Source of the DNA: Psilocybe azurescens
Lineage: Eukaryota; Basidiomycota; Agaricomycetes; Agaricales; Agrocybaceae
Direction of reading: 5' to 3'
Assembly (NCBI GenBank): GCA_023853785.1
Contig: JAJIRX010000920.1
Coordinates: 327,774 to 391,773, forward strand
Length of the DNA: 64,000 nt
Positions 49,963 to 61,212 of this stretch are shown one piece after another; position 1 is the first letter of the stretch; each line of letters starts with the position of its first letter. Under the pieces are notes generated by a model. That model saw only the letters and a program-made list of their open reading frames with translations. It ran no database searches and was not told the DNA's origin. The translations under genes and the position numbers were made by a program.

Positions 49963-51449
49963 TACTTATCTAAGATTTAATAATGCTATGCTCAGAAATT
50001 TCAAGAATGCTTTGTGGTGATTTAGAATTTTTAGATGACTCATAGAGAGCTTCAGAGAAATTTGAAATCTTGCAAAGACTGCTGAAAGCTTTGAGGAATC
50101 AGACTATTTCCAAAGACCACAAAGATGTCCCAAAGCAGCCTAGAGTGATAAATGTGCTTTATAAAGGTTGTAATTACCTAAGACATTCTCAGAGCAAATC
50201 CCTTTTTCCTGATGTGGTGTCTCATAGGTGTTCATTTGCCTTTTAAAGTAAACCCAAAGGTGTTCAATGGGGTTGAGATCAGGGGATTGGGGTGGCCACT
50301 CCATAATTTCAACATCATTGGCCAAAAACTATTCTTGAGCTTTTTTTGGAGGTGTGTTTGGGGTCATTATCCTGCTGAAAAATCCTTTTCCCCTCTGCCA
50401 TCTCCAAGTTGTCAAAGCTTTCATCCACCCCATGCTCCAAAATTTCACAGTATTGGTCTGCATTCATCTTCCCCTCAACCTCAGCGAGTGTTCCAACACC
50501 ATTCCACCCCATACAACCCCATACCATGAGATTGTTGCCCCCTCCATGCTTGACAGTTGGTAATGTTGTTCTATCTGAGATTGCTTCACCCTTGGGTTTC
50601 CATGTATAGACCCTTCCATCTGAGCCAATCCTGTTGATTTTTGTTTCATCTGACCAGAGTACTCTTTTCCAATCCTCCACAGTCCAGCCAACATGATTCT
50701 GGGTGAATTTTAGGCGTTTTTGACGGTGGATAGCCTTGAGGAGGGGCCATTTTGATTTAACAACAGAGCAGAAGTTGTTTTCTTTGAGGGCATTTCTGAC
50801 TGTTTGGGTACAAACAGGAGAGGGAATAGCATCATTGATGAAGTGTGTTGCCTGGACAGCATTGTCCAGCTTTCCTGTTTTGATTTGACAAAAATGACCT
50901 GTTTATCCTTGGGAGTAAGCTTGGAGGGACATCCACCTTTGTTGTTTTGGGGGTTTTCTTTGTTGGCATCCACTTCCCTCTTGATTCTTCCAACAGTAGA
51001 CTTTCCCAAACCAGTTTTAGACTCTATTTGACAAAGAGAATAGCCCTCTTCAAGAAGATTGAGGACAGAATTGTACTGAGAAGGTGTTGCAGGCTTCATG
51101 ATGTGGTGGTTAAAGAGAAAGATGGTTGAACTTGAATTCAACATTGCAAATGTGTAGAAATAGTGTCACCTGACTTTTTTAATTTTCTCACAATTTATAT
51201 AAAGCAATTTGGCTTTCTACAAGCATATAAAGCTATTATTCTATAGAGTCAAAAAACTGTCCCAATGTCTTATTATTTTGTAAATTCCATTACTTAATTA
51301 GTTTTTGTTAAAATCATGTGACCTTGGTGAGAAATATGTTAGTCACATGTTAAACTATAATGTCAGACTTTTACATAATTTATTTCCCAAGTTATTATAA
51401 AATTAGTGAGAAAGTGCCAAACATTGGGACAGTTTTTTGAGCTACTGTA

Positions 51450-53315
51450 TAACTATATAGAGAACATCATGCAAGAGGGGACAGCCACAGCCACAGCAGA
51501 CACAGCCACAGAAGTAGACAGGGCTGCAGGTGCAGATGAGCTGACAGTGACAGAGGGGACAGGGGAGGTGGCAACTTACAGAGTGGGTGGGTGAGCATGC
51601 ACAACAGCAGAGCCACTGACCTGGCAGGGACAGAGAAAACAGATGATATAACAATGACATAGGGAGTGGCAGGTGACATGGCAGCAATAGAATGGCCAGG
51701 TGAGGTGACACAATGGTGGGGCTGCCTGAACTGGAAACAACAGAGGTGGCAGGTGACGTGGTGGCCATAGAAGGGTCCAGCAAGGTGGCACAATAGTGGG
51801 GCTGCCTGAGCTGGCAACGGCAGAGGCAGTGGGATGAGGTGGCAGCTACAGTGGCCCCATGTGGGGATACCCATTGGCAGAGCCACCATCAATGGCAAGG
51901 AGGGTGCTGCACATACCCTCACCAGTGCCTTGCACTGTCAACATGGGGGCCTGTGCCTGCATGTGGTTTGTTAGCAAAAAAGGGGAAGAGTGGAAGCTTG
52001 GGTAATGATGGGCATTGAGCTGTAAAAGGAATGAGTTCAACACAGGAAGCAAATTGAAATTAAAGACACGTACCCCCACCAGTGGACTACAAAACAAATG
52101 ATCAAGCCATGGCTTTGGAAAACCAAAGCCACAGCCACAGGCTTTAGAAAGCCAAATAAAAAGCCTAGCTTGGCCTGGCTTTTGACAGCTGGCTCTGGCT
52201 GGCTTTGGCTTCCAAGCTAGAGCTAGCACATCACTAGGCAGGACAGTAGTTACTCACCTCCTTCTCTAGTTCCTCCCTGGTCCCTTTCCCTCCCAATTTT
52301 GAGCAGATGTGAAGTGGTAGCCACCTGATCTGCCTCACAAACAGTGATGATAAGGCAGTCACAAGGCAAGAAGGGCAGTGGCAGGTGAGGGATAGTGGCA
52401 ATGGTAATAATGGCAGTAGTGAAGATGGAAAAGGTGATGGAGAGGGAAAGGGAAGAGGGGGACAGAAAGCAGATGGTGGTGGTTGGAAAGAAAGAAGAAT
52501 CTGACAGCACATGCATGTATTTGATGCCAATTGGCCAATGCTGGGCACACATGCTGATGAGCACTGCAGCTCTCTGGCCCCAGAATTTGCAATTTTACAG
52601 CTTCAAAATACTCCACACCTCTGATGACATATCCAGTAGCTTCAGCAGGCTTTGCACCTTTTTCTTTAGCTTTGCACCTGTTTCCTCAACTCTGCACCTC
52701 TTTGGACCTTATTCCAGCTTATTCCTTACCTTCAACATTTGTTTTCAGCAGTTTACAAAGCTTTTGCACCTAGTTCAACATTCCAGACCTCTGATCATCC
52801 CCTCCTTCAGTATATATTATGTCAACAGCTTTGCACCTCTCAAAACCTCATTGAACCTCATTGAACCTCTTTGCACCTCAACATTATTGATCATTTGGCC
52901 CATTCTATGCCTCAGAAAGTTGATTTTCATTCTGCACACCTTGTACCTATTCAGGTTCACCACAGATCATCTTTCTTGGTCACATGCTAATCTATCAGCT
53001 TCCAAGTCTTGCACTCTCAGAGCCCCAAGATGACTTCCCTCTGCATCCCACACCTTCCAGTCTTAGGTTCCTCCATTGCTCTTTCAGTTTATTATAGGTT
53101 TTTGTTTTTGTTTTGTGCACAGCAGAGCAGTTGTCTGGCATCATCAGTGTGCATCACATGCACCTGTAAAAATATTACCCCATGGACTGAACAAAATGCA
53201 AAAATGTATTTATATGGAGGCCTTACTCCCTGATACATTTAAATATTGTTTCAATTAATTGTTATTGTGTAGAATTAACTTTTATGTAATTTTTTGCAAT
53301 TGATATTAATATTAA
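51450..53315. other. Element C interior, right part
   Basis: A CAGCCACAG-type repeat (51480-51520) and CAGGTGACATGGCAGC/AGGTGGCACAATGGTGGGGCTGCCTGA units (51660-51830) keep long minus-strand frames open (113-151 residues). I call no gene. Bases 53090-53315 belong to the right TIR of element C. Confidence 0.4.
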
Positions 53316-53317
53316 TA

Positions 53318-53713
53318 GGCAGTTTGTGTGGAGCCATGAGGAGCCACCCATGGCAAAATGTTGATGTGTGAGTCAGCCTGGTGGCTTGCTTGTGGCTTTG
53401 TTTGTGGCTCCACATCAGGCCCGTATTGTGCTTTTCATCCCACTTTTTGAGAGTTATGTGTAGAAATTGATGAAAGGTGAGTCTATAGGCAAGAATTTCT
53501 GCCTTCATGACCAAAATTATGCAAATAAAGAGCATTACTATTTCATTGTGGGTTAGAAAGTAGTACCACACTTCATACATGTACCAGATCCCACTGAAAT
53601 CCATGTGTGAAAAAGGGCCAAAGCCACAAGCCAAGCCATGAGGGAGCCACCATGCCGACTCACATATCAACATTTTTCCACAGGTGGCTCCTTGTGGCTC
53701 CACACAAACTGGC
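53318..53713. mobile_element. 396-bp MITE in the right TIR of element C
   Basis: The ends are GGCAGTTTGTGTGGAGCC and GGCTCCACACAAACTGGC, with TIRs of about 70 bp rich in GGAGCCAC. TA flanks both sides. The left arm of element C is uninterrupted at the matching position, which confirms the insertion. Confidence 0.75.
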
Positions 53714-54034
53714 TAATAACTAATAATTATACTTTGGATATTGTATTAATTATTGCATCCACTGGACTCCGCTGGACTCCATGGGACTGTGCTAATAAAC
53801 ATATTATTTGTTATTATTCAGTGAATATTTAAGCCCAAGTCCAGTGGACTTGACTGGACACATAATCCACTGGACTGAGACTGGACTGAAAATTTGGCAG
53901 GAGTCCAGTGTAAGTCCAGTGGATTCCAGTGGACTGTAGTCCAATCCAGTCCAGTGGACTAGACACTCTGTCGGCCAGTTTGGCTGGACAGAGAGTCCAT
54001 ATAGATTGTGTGGGGGAAAGGAAAGACCTCACAA

Positions 54035-54860
54035 GCATTTGCTAATGGACACTCGCCTTCTGAGAGGTACTCTGAGTGTTTTTTTGGGAGTGCTTACTTT
54101 ATTTGAGGTGATTCAGCATTAATAATTAGATGCTCACACCTTGAAGTAAGTTTTGAGCACTGTTTAATAGACACTTATTCCAGATATTGTGTATGGGCAT
54201 TGTCTAATAGACACATGTCTTCCAAGGGATGGTCTGAGCACAGTCATGGATGTGCTGGAATTATTTGAGGTGATTCAGAGCTGGGAATTAGATGCTCACA
54301 TCTCACAGTAAGTTCTGGGCGCTGTTTAATAGACACTTATGTCAGATATCATGTACAAGCATTTACTAATAGATACTTGCCTTCTGAGAGGTGGCCTGAG
54401 CACTGTTCTGGATGTTCTGGCACTGGCTATGGTGATTTGAGCATCACATTTTGGATGGTCACTTCTCAATTTAAGTATCAAGTTCTATTTAACAGACACC
54501 TATTGCAGAACATGTCTTATGAGCATTTATTAATGAATACTTGCCTACCCAGACTTGGCCCAAACGCAGCACTGGATATGCCGGAATTAGTTAGGGTGAT
54601 TTGAGCATCAAAATTGAGAAGCTCAAATGCTTGCCTCTCAAATTAAGTTCCAAGTAATGTGTAAACAGACACTTATATGTGAGATCTATGCACAAGGATT
54701 GACAAATGGATGCTGGACTTTTGAGACATGGCCCACGCTTAGTCTTGGAAATGCTGGCATTTGCTGGGGTAAGCTGAGCATTAATAACTTGTTGCTTAAC
54801 TCTATGAATGAACTTTGAGCGCTGTTTGAACAGTGCTACATAACATAAAAATCAAGCTGC
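54035..54860 (+). repeat. 163-bp tandem repeat, about five units
   Basis: Units start near 54035, 54197, 54359, 54523 and 54696 with GCATTT.CTAAT.GACAC, followed by CTTCTGAGAGGT...CTGAGCA, GGTGATT.AGCAT and TTTAA.AGACACTTAT. Identity is roughly 70-80%. Non-coding. Confidence 0.75.
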
Positions 54861-55249
54861 TTTGTGAGAAAATTAGGATGAGAATTGAATTGTAAACACC
54901 CAGGTTATAACCCCAGTATATGTATATATTGGCTTTGCTTCCAAGTGTTTGTATCATGACTCTGGTCAGCAGAGCATCAAAGTATGTAGACTCAACATAG
55001 ACTGTCATCAAAATAACCGCCTGAGCAGCCAGATGGAATCCCTAAATTCCTGTGAGCAGTCATGTAAATTCACACATGGTTTGCAGCATTCAAGTTCAAA
55101 TTCCTCGTACAAGTTGAGTTCCTCAATGGATTTTCTTGAGACAGACTGGTATTTCATGTGATGAGCACATACAGTATGTTGTATCAGTTTAAGAGGCCAT
55201 GTTGTATGACTTTAAATCAGCATAGCATTATACACATATTCAATAAAGA
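54861..55249. other. Spacer without recognisable features
   Basis: I see no gene, repeat or element boundary here. Confidence 0.4.
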
Positions 55250-56482
55250 ACCACAGAAGGTCCAAATAAATTCTCCATGATTGACAATGATTATTTGGCC
55301 AATAAGGAATAAAATCAATGCAACTGTAAAGCAGCTGCTCACAGTAACTCACTTCTGATTATGTTGGTATACCTCATCCTTACATACACATTCTTCTGCT
55401 TATACACATCCTACAACTATGTGCACATCACTACCTACATGCAGAGTTACAACCACCACTTACAATATGTACATACATGGTACCACTCACACATCCCATG
55501 CCACAAACATACTCTTCAATTTCCACTTACATAGGTGAATTCTAACTTGTGTGAACTATTTGTAACATTGGAAATAGAGTATGAGCTATGGAACATATAT
55601 TGTGCAATAAATGTTTTACACATGTTAGTTCATTTTCAGGCTGTTTTTTTGCATGTTAGTTGGCCATTAGCCTCACTTCCACATGTGGGGAAGCAATTAA
55701 ATTTTGACACAAGTTAATAATTTTTTGCCAATATTACAAATAGTCTGTTATGGACACCTTATTTTCTTCACTCTTTTCCTTTTTCTTTTCTTTTCTTTTC
55801 ATTTTTATATATAAAAGCCTTCTTATCACATGATGGACAACATCATGTGATCATATATTGACTCATTCTACTGACTCACATTGTTGATACTGTTATAACT
55901 CACTTCTTGTTCTGACTCACACTCTGACTCACATCGATGGCACCATTGCGACTCATCCTATGCTCTGACTCATACCTGGACTCATAGTGTACTATAATTG
56001 TAGATACTCAAAACACTTAAATAGCCAGTGGACACTGCTATTATTCCTTAGCTAGTTGTTGAGAATCTAATCTCCTCTTACTCAATACCGCTTGGAACTC
56101 ACTGTTCTTGACTACTTGATTGTCAGCTTTATCCATAGACATGAATATAAGCTTGAAGTCGTAACATAGTCCATGCAAGTTAGAATTCACCTATGTAAGT
56201 AAGTCAGGTATAGCTATGTAAGTGAAGTTAAAGAGTATGTATGTAGTATGGAACATGTATGTGGAAGTTATAACTCTGTATGTAGATGGTGGTATGTATG
56301 TAGGTGTACATAGGAGGCATGTAAGCAGAAGAGTGTGTATGTATGTAGAGATGATGTATACCAACATAATCAGGGGGAGTGACTGTGAGTGACTGTTCTG
56401 CAGTTGTATTGATTGTATTCTTTATTAGACAAATAATTATTGTCAATCACAGAGAATTTGTTTGGACCCTCTGTGGTTTTTT
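55250..56482. mobile_element. TIR element split by a solo LTR
   Basis: The left arm (55250-55550) and right arm (56180-56482) are inverted copies over about 300 bp, with shared words CCACAGA.GGTCCAAA, TTATGTTGGTATAC and CATAGGTGAATTCTAACTTG. Without the LTR the element is about 810 bp and non-coding. The class is uncertain. Confidence 0.65.
55746..56166 (+). mobile_element. Solo LTR of a retrotransposon
   Basis: A 421-bp unit from TGTTATGGACACC to GAAGTCGTAACA has the TGTTA..TAACA ends of LTRs and a perfect 5-bp duplication TAGTC (55741-55745 and 56167-56171). A TATATATAAAAG box lies at about 55807. No internal retroelement sequence is present, so it is the product of LTR-LTR recombination. 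The + orientation is assigned from the TATA box. Confidence 0.85.
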
Positions 56483-57076
56483 ATTTGGTTTCTTTTTTAA
56501 GGCACTCAATCAACAGCACCTCTGAGAAGCAAACACCACCCACCCACTCTATTGAAGAATTTTCACATGGTCAGTTGGGACAGCCTTGGTCCTTGCACCA
56601 ACAAAAATTGCCCATATGATGGTTCCTGCAATAAATTCATTCCACAATGTGGTGAAGCAGGTGATCCTGAGAAGACCATTATTAATTATTTGGCAATGAT
56701 CAAAGGGGTACCAGAATGTCAGAAACACATAGGGCAGCTACATTGTAGCGAGTGACATGGGCCGTAGAACGCACACAATGTATACGTGTGACACGGGGCC
56801 ATAGAATTCTATGGAAACCACGTACATTTTAGTGTGGTGGGAATTACTTACAAATGAATGACTCAGAGCCGACTGATACTTTACTTCACCTGTGGCTGTT
56901 CAAATTGTGAGGTCGGCTACGAAAATATCGGCCACATGCCGACCTAGATGAAATAAATTATTGTATTACTTCAGCTACAGAATTGGGGGCTTCAGTTACG
57001 TATGTGGAGGCCAGCGAGTATCTTCTAAGCGTTGAGGCTGCAACTCGGTCCCGACATTTCTCGGCCAGCATTCAGA

Positions 57077-58170
57077 TTAACTATCATCCGATAGTGCCAT
57101 TAACTCTTTATCAAACTTCCCAATTGCATCGATAGTTCGATCATTGAAATTCTTGAAGGCTTTTTGAGCTCCGTCACTTGCTCTAAGCTTCTCCCATTCT
57201 GCCATGTAAAGCCGATGGCTAGCGTCTTTGTAGGATATACCGAGGGTTTCATGAAGATAATTGACCTCAGTATGTATTTGTAGTAGCTCACGCTCGGTCA
57301 AATGCTATTATCCATAAATTAAATAGTGTTCAACATAAATAAAGTCATGCTTACAGGATCGGCAGGGACCAAAACTGTGTCACCGAGAATAACAAAATCC
57401 CGTCCAGTACTGTTTCCTGACTGAGGATTGAGTGAGTTTGGATTCTAAAGCGAGACAATGAAAACGAATGATAAATGGTATGTAGGCAGCACAGAAGGGC
57501 GGCAGATTAAATCGGCCCCGATAACTGCAGCCGCCACACGATACCGAGTCAAATCAGCCTCAAATTATGTAGGTCAATATATAGCTATCGCATCATATTG
57601 ATCTCTACAAGCTTTCAGAGACCTGATATTCAAACATAAAAAGAGCAGGAACAGATATCTGGGAAATCGGGGCCGATATGTTTACACGGCCACCGACTTC
57701 GGAGATAAATCGGGCCCGAGCTGTGTGGTAGCGTCAGCGGGGCCGACGATATGTCGGCACCGATGCAATCAGCTAGTCAGCCGTTCACAGCTGGAAGAAT
57801 AGTTATGAGTGCAACGAAAGGTATTTACCCCACCAGGTTGAGTCTCCAGCCGTAGATGATCTTGTTGGTGCGCATTAATGAATTCTTTTCTGGTGGCAGA
57901 AACCAGGAATTCGGGTATGTAAATCTTCTCATTATCGGGCCCGATCAACTGCATGAACCCTGCAGGAATGCTGCCATACTCCCGAGAAGAAACAGCGTCC
58001 GGAGTAGCGATTGGCTCGGCATCAATGTGTAAAGTCGGCTGAATATCTGGTCGGTGCCGATCATTAAATACCGACGATGTATGATGGTCGATGCGAGATG
58101 ACGGCGTACCTACGGATCTGAACATATCATGAGAGTCTGTCTGAATGTCGTGTACATGGCTTTCTTGCAT
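57077..58170 (-). CDS. Element B gene 1, hypothetical protein
   Basis: Three exons on the minus strand, 58170-57829, 57444-57355 and 57304-57077, give 219 residues in continuous phase. The 50-bp intron 2 has a GTAAGC donor; intron 1 is long (384 bp) for this genome and might hide another exon. The N-terminal half is polar; a compact conserved-looking piece reads MQLIGPDNEKIYIPEFLVSA. Exon 2 gives GRDFVILGDTVLVPADP and exon 3 LTERELLQIHTEVNYLHETL, which is probably helical. I do not recognise the family. The start is shared with a 213-bp divergent promoter facing gene 2. Seven TCGGNNCCGA sites lie in or just next to this gene, four of them in intron 1. Confidence 0.6.
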
Positions 58171-58383
58171 CGTTGATAGTGATATAATATGTTGGAGGAG
58201 ATCAGAATACAGATTGCAACTGGATTAGGGAGTTATTTGTCACTGTTTATATCACATGACTGTTGATTTTGCCAGCACCTTACATTCTGGCAGCTTTACC
58301 GTCTGCTACAATCTTCATCTGCCGACTCGCGCCCGAGAAACAATACACACTCAAAAATTTCAACTACATTCGAGTTTATCATT
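58171..58383. promoter_or_regulatory. Divergent promoter between element B genes 1 and 2
   Basis: A 213-bp gap separates the start codons of two divergent genes, so it should contain both promoters. No exact TCGGNNCCGA lies inside it; the closest are 58051 and a one-mismatch TCGCGCCCGA near 58326. Confidence 0.45.
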
Positions 58384-60991
58384 ATGTCTAATACTATCCA
58401 TATTCCGTCTGCAACCGACCTCATCAAAGCCCTTCGTGATGTCGATGATAGTATCCGCCGTGGATTGGCCGATGGCAAAGTTGCGAGTGTAATAAAGGAG
58501 AAGAAACATGAATTGGTGAGAAATCATACGCTGTTACAAGTAAAATTCACTGAAGCGACCACTCAGCGAGCGATATTTGAACTTAATTGTAAAACCGGTC
58601 CCGAAGTGGCGCATTTGCAGGAAGTCTTCGACCAGCCGATATTTTTCTGGAGCTTTTTGAAAGCGTGGAAAGAGGTAAAGCAAGCTGGACGCACTCCCGA
58701 ATTTCTGAGACAGCACATACAAAACATGGAGGCTTTTGACAAGATGGTAACGGGGCCGATGAGCCGCATAGCCACTGCAGTAGCAACGCCGGGCACGATA
58801 TCGCAACCGGCCACACACTCAGTCGTTCAAGACGTGCCTTTGAGAGCTGGTAACACATCAAACAGCGACGCAATGCGTAGAATACCATCAGCCCAGGATC
58901 CACAACAACCAATGGATGAGCAGATTACCAGACGCCGTCCGTCGCCGGCCGTCACGGGTTCGAACTGAATCGCCCGAATACGAAGTGAGCATCGCGCATG
59001 ATGCTCAACGCCCACAAATTGAGGCCACACGCGAACTATATGGATGGCCGAAAGGATTGTTGCCGAAGAAGAGGATGCCACGGACGCCCGAACACCAGCG
59101 CCGAAGAGCATCGGGCCGCTGTAGTCGGGACCGATCGGGCGCCGTCGTCGACAACGCAACTCAAGTTCAGAATACAGCGAGCATCGTGAAGCACCACGCG
59201 AAGATTCTTCCGAAATAGACGAGCTCGTTGAAATCCAACTAAAGCCGCTACAGGGAAAGCTGAACCCGATACCGTGCGATCGGTGCCGACGAGCAAACGC
59301 CGACTGCTACGATCGGGTTCAAGGACGTGGAGCATGTTTTCGGTGCAATCGACAAAAGGTGAAATGTAGTCTCGGAATTAGAGCAATTAGCCACCGCAAT
59401 AGACGAAAGTCGTCGACATCGAGGAAGCCGAAATCTCGGCGCATCATTGAAGTATCGGATGAACCATCGGCTGAGGAGGAAGAGTACGATGAAGAAGACG
59501 AAGATGTGCAGATGGATATTTTGGAAATCCCTGCTACTGCAGTCGTGGCAGAATCATCGAGGTCAGCGCGGACACGGGCAGGGACGTCGGCTCGGCATAT
59601 TCGGGAGGTATCGGCACCGTCTGACGAACATTATACGGGCCGCTTTTCAGCTATTGAAAAGGGGAAAAATCGTGGTACGTGTCCTGTTTATCTTTTGATT
59701 TTTCATATTTTACAATAACCAATAGACCTGCCCCAAGCCACCGACAATGAAGAGCTGGCGGCTCGTGTGGACATATTGTCGACAAAGTTAGACTCGGTCA
59801 CTGCAGATGCCGCCTCAGCGTTATCAATGGCATACGATTGCAATCTAGCTTGTGTCGAGTTGGAGAAGTCGGCAGCGCACAGACCGAATGCCGGTCTCGG
59901 TCACCGTGTCACTCAGCTGGAGGGCAAAATGAACGACATTTTGGGGAAATTGGATATCTTTGAAACACAATTTTCAGACATTTCCACTATTCTCCGCAAG
60001 TTAAGTGCAAATGGTATGCTCATTCTGAATCAAGGTGCATCGGGGCCGATCCAGTCGGTAGAGGACGACCTCATCAGCAACGATATGGAAGTGGAAAAGG
60101 ACGCAGAATTGGTATCCGATGGTCCATGTGAAGCAAAGAATGTCGATGCCAATTCCATCACGCAGACGGTGGAATTAAGTGCCGACATCGGGAGCGTAGC
60201 AGGCGGTGAATCGGTACCGACAATAGTGCCAATAGTTGAACCGGCGCCGACAAGACGATTCGGATTCCGGCCCCTATGTTCCGATATCACCGCCGATGGT
60301 AGAACAGCGCTGGGAGGATGATTCCGTTTCCGGCCCCGATCCCTCAAACTCGATGATACGCGTTAACGACGCACAGGAAGAACAACGAGAACTTATCTCG
60401 TCGGTTCGTGAAGATTTTCCTTCCGTGCAATTGATTCCACCAACACCCAATAACTCGCAGGAGCAAGCCACATACAGTGCCCACATTATTGTAGCCGGTA
60501 CTCATCAAGCTGCTTCAACGGTGCCAGGAAACGCCACTTCAGCTGAGTTGGCTTCATATACCACACACACTTCTCCCACCTTGCAAGCACTCGAAAGTCT
60601 GCCGAACTTGGTTGAAACATCAACGCATTTGGGACCGATTACTTTCGGTCCCGATGATGTCAATGTCGGGTCCGAGGTCGGTAATGGCGTTGAATTGTCG
60701 GTTGCCGGCGGCTCCGAGTCGGTCGATATCGGTAGAGAGTCGGCAGATATCGGTCCCGAACCAACTTTGTCGGCTGCGCCTCCCCTTACTCTTGTTGCAA
60801 CGCAGTCTCTTCTTACTCCGCCTCTACTATCACAGAATGATACAAATGACCGTCGCCGTTCACCACGTCTCGCATCACCCCGCCCTTCGCCAATGGTGTC
60901 CCGTAGTCCGACACCTGGACGACCAGGGAAGCGTCCACGTACTGACATTTCGCCTGCTACAGAGAAAAGCAAAAGACCTCGTCAGGGATAG
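58384..60991 (+). pseudogene. Element B gene 2, Zn2Cys6-like coiled-coil protein
   Basis: A candidate DNA-binding protein. The N-terminal segment (58384-58968) starts MSNTIHIPSATDLIKALRDV and is helical. The central part (59125-59674) encodes six cysteines from 59275 with spacing C-x2-C-x6-C-x9-C-x2-C-x6-C, inside the range of the fungal Zn2Cys6 binuclear cluster (CDRCRRANADC and ACFRCNRQKVKC). A basic run (RKSSTSRKPKSRR) and an acidic run (EEEEYDEEDEDVQMD) follow. After a 51-bp intron (59675-59725) come heptad-like helices around VDILSTKLDSV and VTQLEGKMNDILGKLDIFE, probably for dimerisation. The tail to 60991 is Ser/Pro-rich with KRPRTDISPATEKSKRPRQ. Frame changes are needed near 58916-58968, 59125-59218 and 60236-60321, so it is broken or mis-assembled, or has introns I missed. 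The cluster is internal rather than N-terminal, which is unusual for the family. Confidence 0.65.
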
Positions 60992-61212
60992 TTCCAGATC
61001 TCAGTACATATCATTGTTGGGTCAGATGTAGATTTTTTGTAATGCCTTTCACTGCTCTGATGTTCAATAAATTTGATTCTATTTTGTTCATGATAATATA
61101 AGGAAGTGCAGTTTATCTGTGCCTTGTACTGCGTCTAACTGGTATCCCAGCCGTTAATGTGGCTGATGTTGATCCTACATCGCCGGCCGCTTTCTTTTGT
61201 TTTCCTTTCTTT

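Larger units (their letters stand above)
46552..50214 (-). mobile_element. CATCAGG-family TIR element, copy 2
   Basis: This is the inverted copy of 33003-39962 without the 3.8-kb insertion. The ends are CATCAGGAAAAA and TTTTTCCTGATG, and TG (CA on the other strand) flanks both sides. It sits inside the Tc1 transposase. It carries the same hAT-like MITEs as copy 1 plus one extra. The small frames at 47177-47653 translate identically to 38859-39335, but they show no domain and differ in no informative way, so I treat them as non-coding. Confidence 0.8.
46406..51099 (-). pseudogene. Tc1/mariner transposase, broken
   Basis: The ancestral enzyme cut and pasted the element. It starts at 51099 (MKPATPSQYNSVLNLLEEG), giving a helix-turn-helix region with GLGKSTVGRIKRE. 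The first catalytic Asp is in VLWSDETKINR (about 50650), the second in FQQDNDPKHT (about 50350) and the Glu in SPDLNPIEHLW (about 50270). Thirty-four positions separate the last two, counting the stop, which gives DD34E. Defects are a frameshift near 50890, an extra A in the A7 tract near 50330, an in-frame stop next to it, and the CATCAGG element splitting the gene between YETP and PKGAFELWERLAKEW. The C-terminus (RRMEAVIKAKGGHTKY) ends at 46406. Confidence 0.88.
46191..51447 (-). mobile_element. Tc1/mariner DD34E element, interrupted
   Basis: The ends are CAGTAGCTCAAAAACTGTCC (46191) and its inverted copy ending GAGCTACTG at 51447. Both are flanked by TA (46189-46190 and 51448-51449), the Tc1/mariner target duplication. 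The arms are about 209 and 201 bp. Each arm has at its inner edge a second, inverted copy of the AAACTGTCCCAATGT core, so each arm is itself a stem. Without the 3.66-kb CATCAGG element inside it, it is about 1.6 kb, normal for Tc1. The transposase is on the minus strand and dead. Confidence 0.9.
44376..54029. mobile_element. Element C: TIR element hosting nested insertions
   Basis: The left end AAGGTCTTTACCATCCCCCA has an imperfect inverted copy at 54010-54029. Inverted similarity extends about 620 bp, from 44376-44990 to 53090-54029, the right arm being split by a MITE at 53318-53713. Removing the Tc1 element and that MITE leaves about 4.0 kb with no transposase. It inserted into the NACHT upstream remnant on its left. 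Confidence 0.65.
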
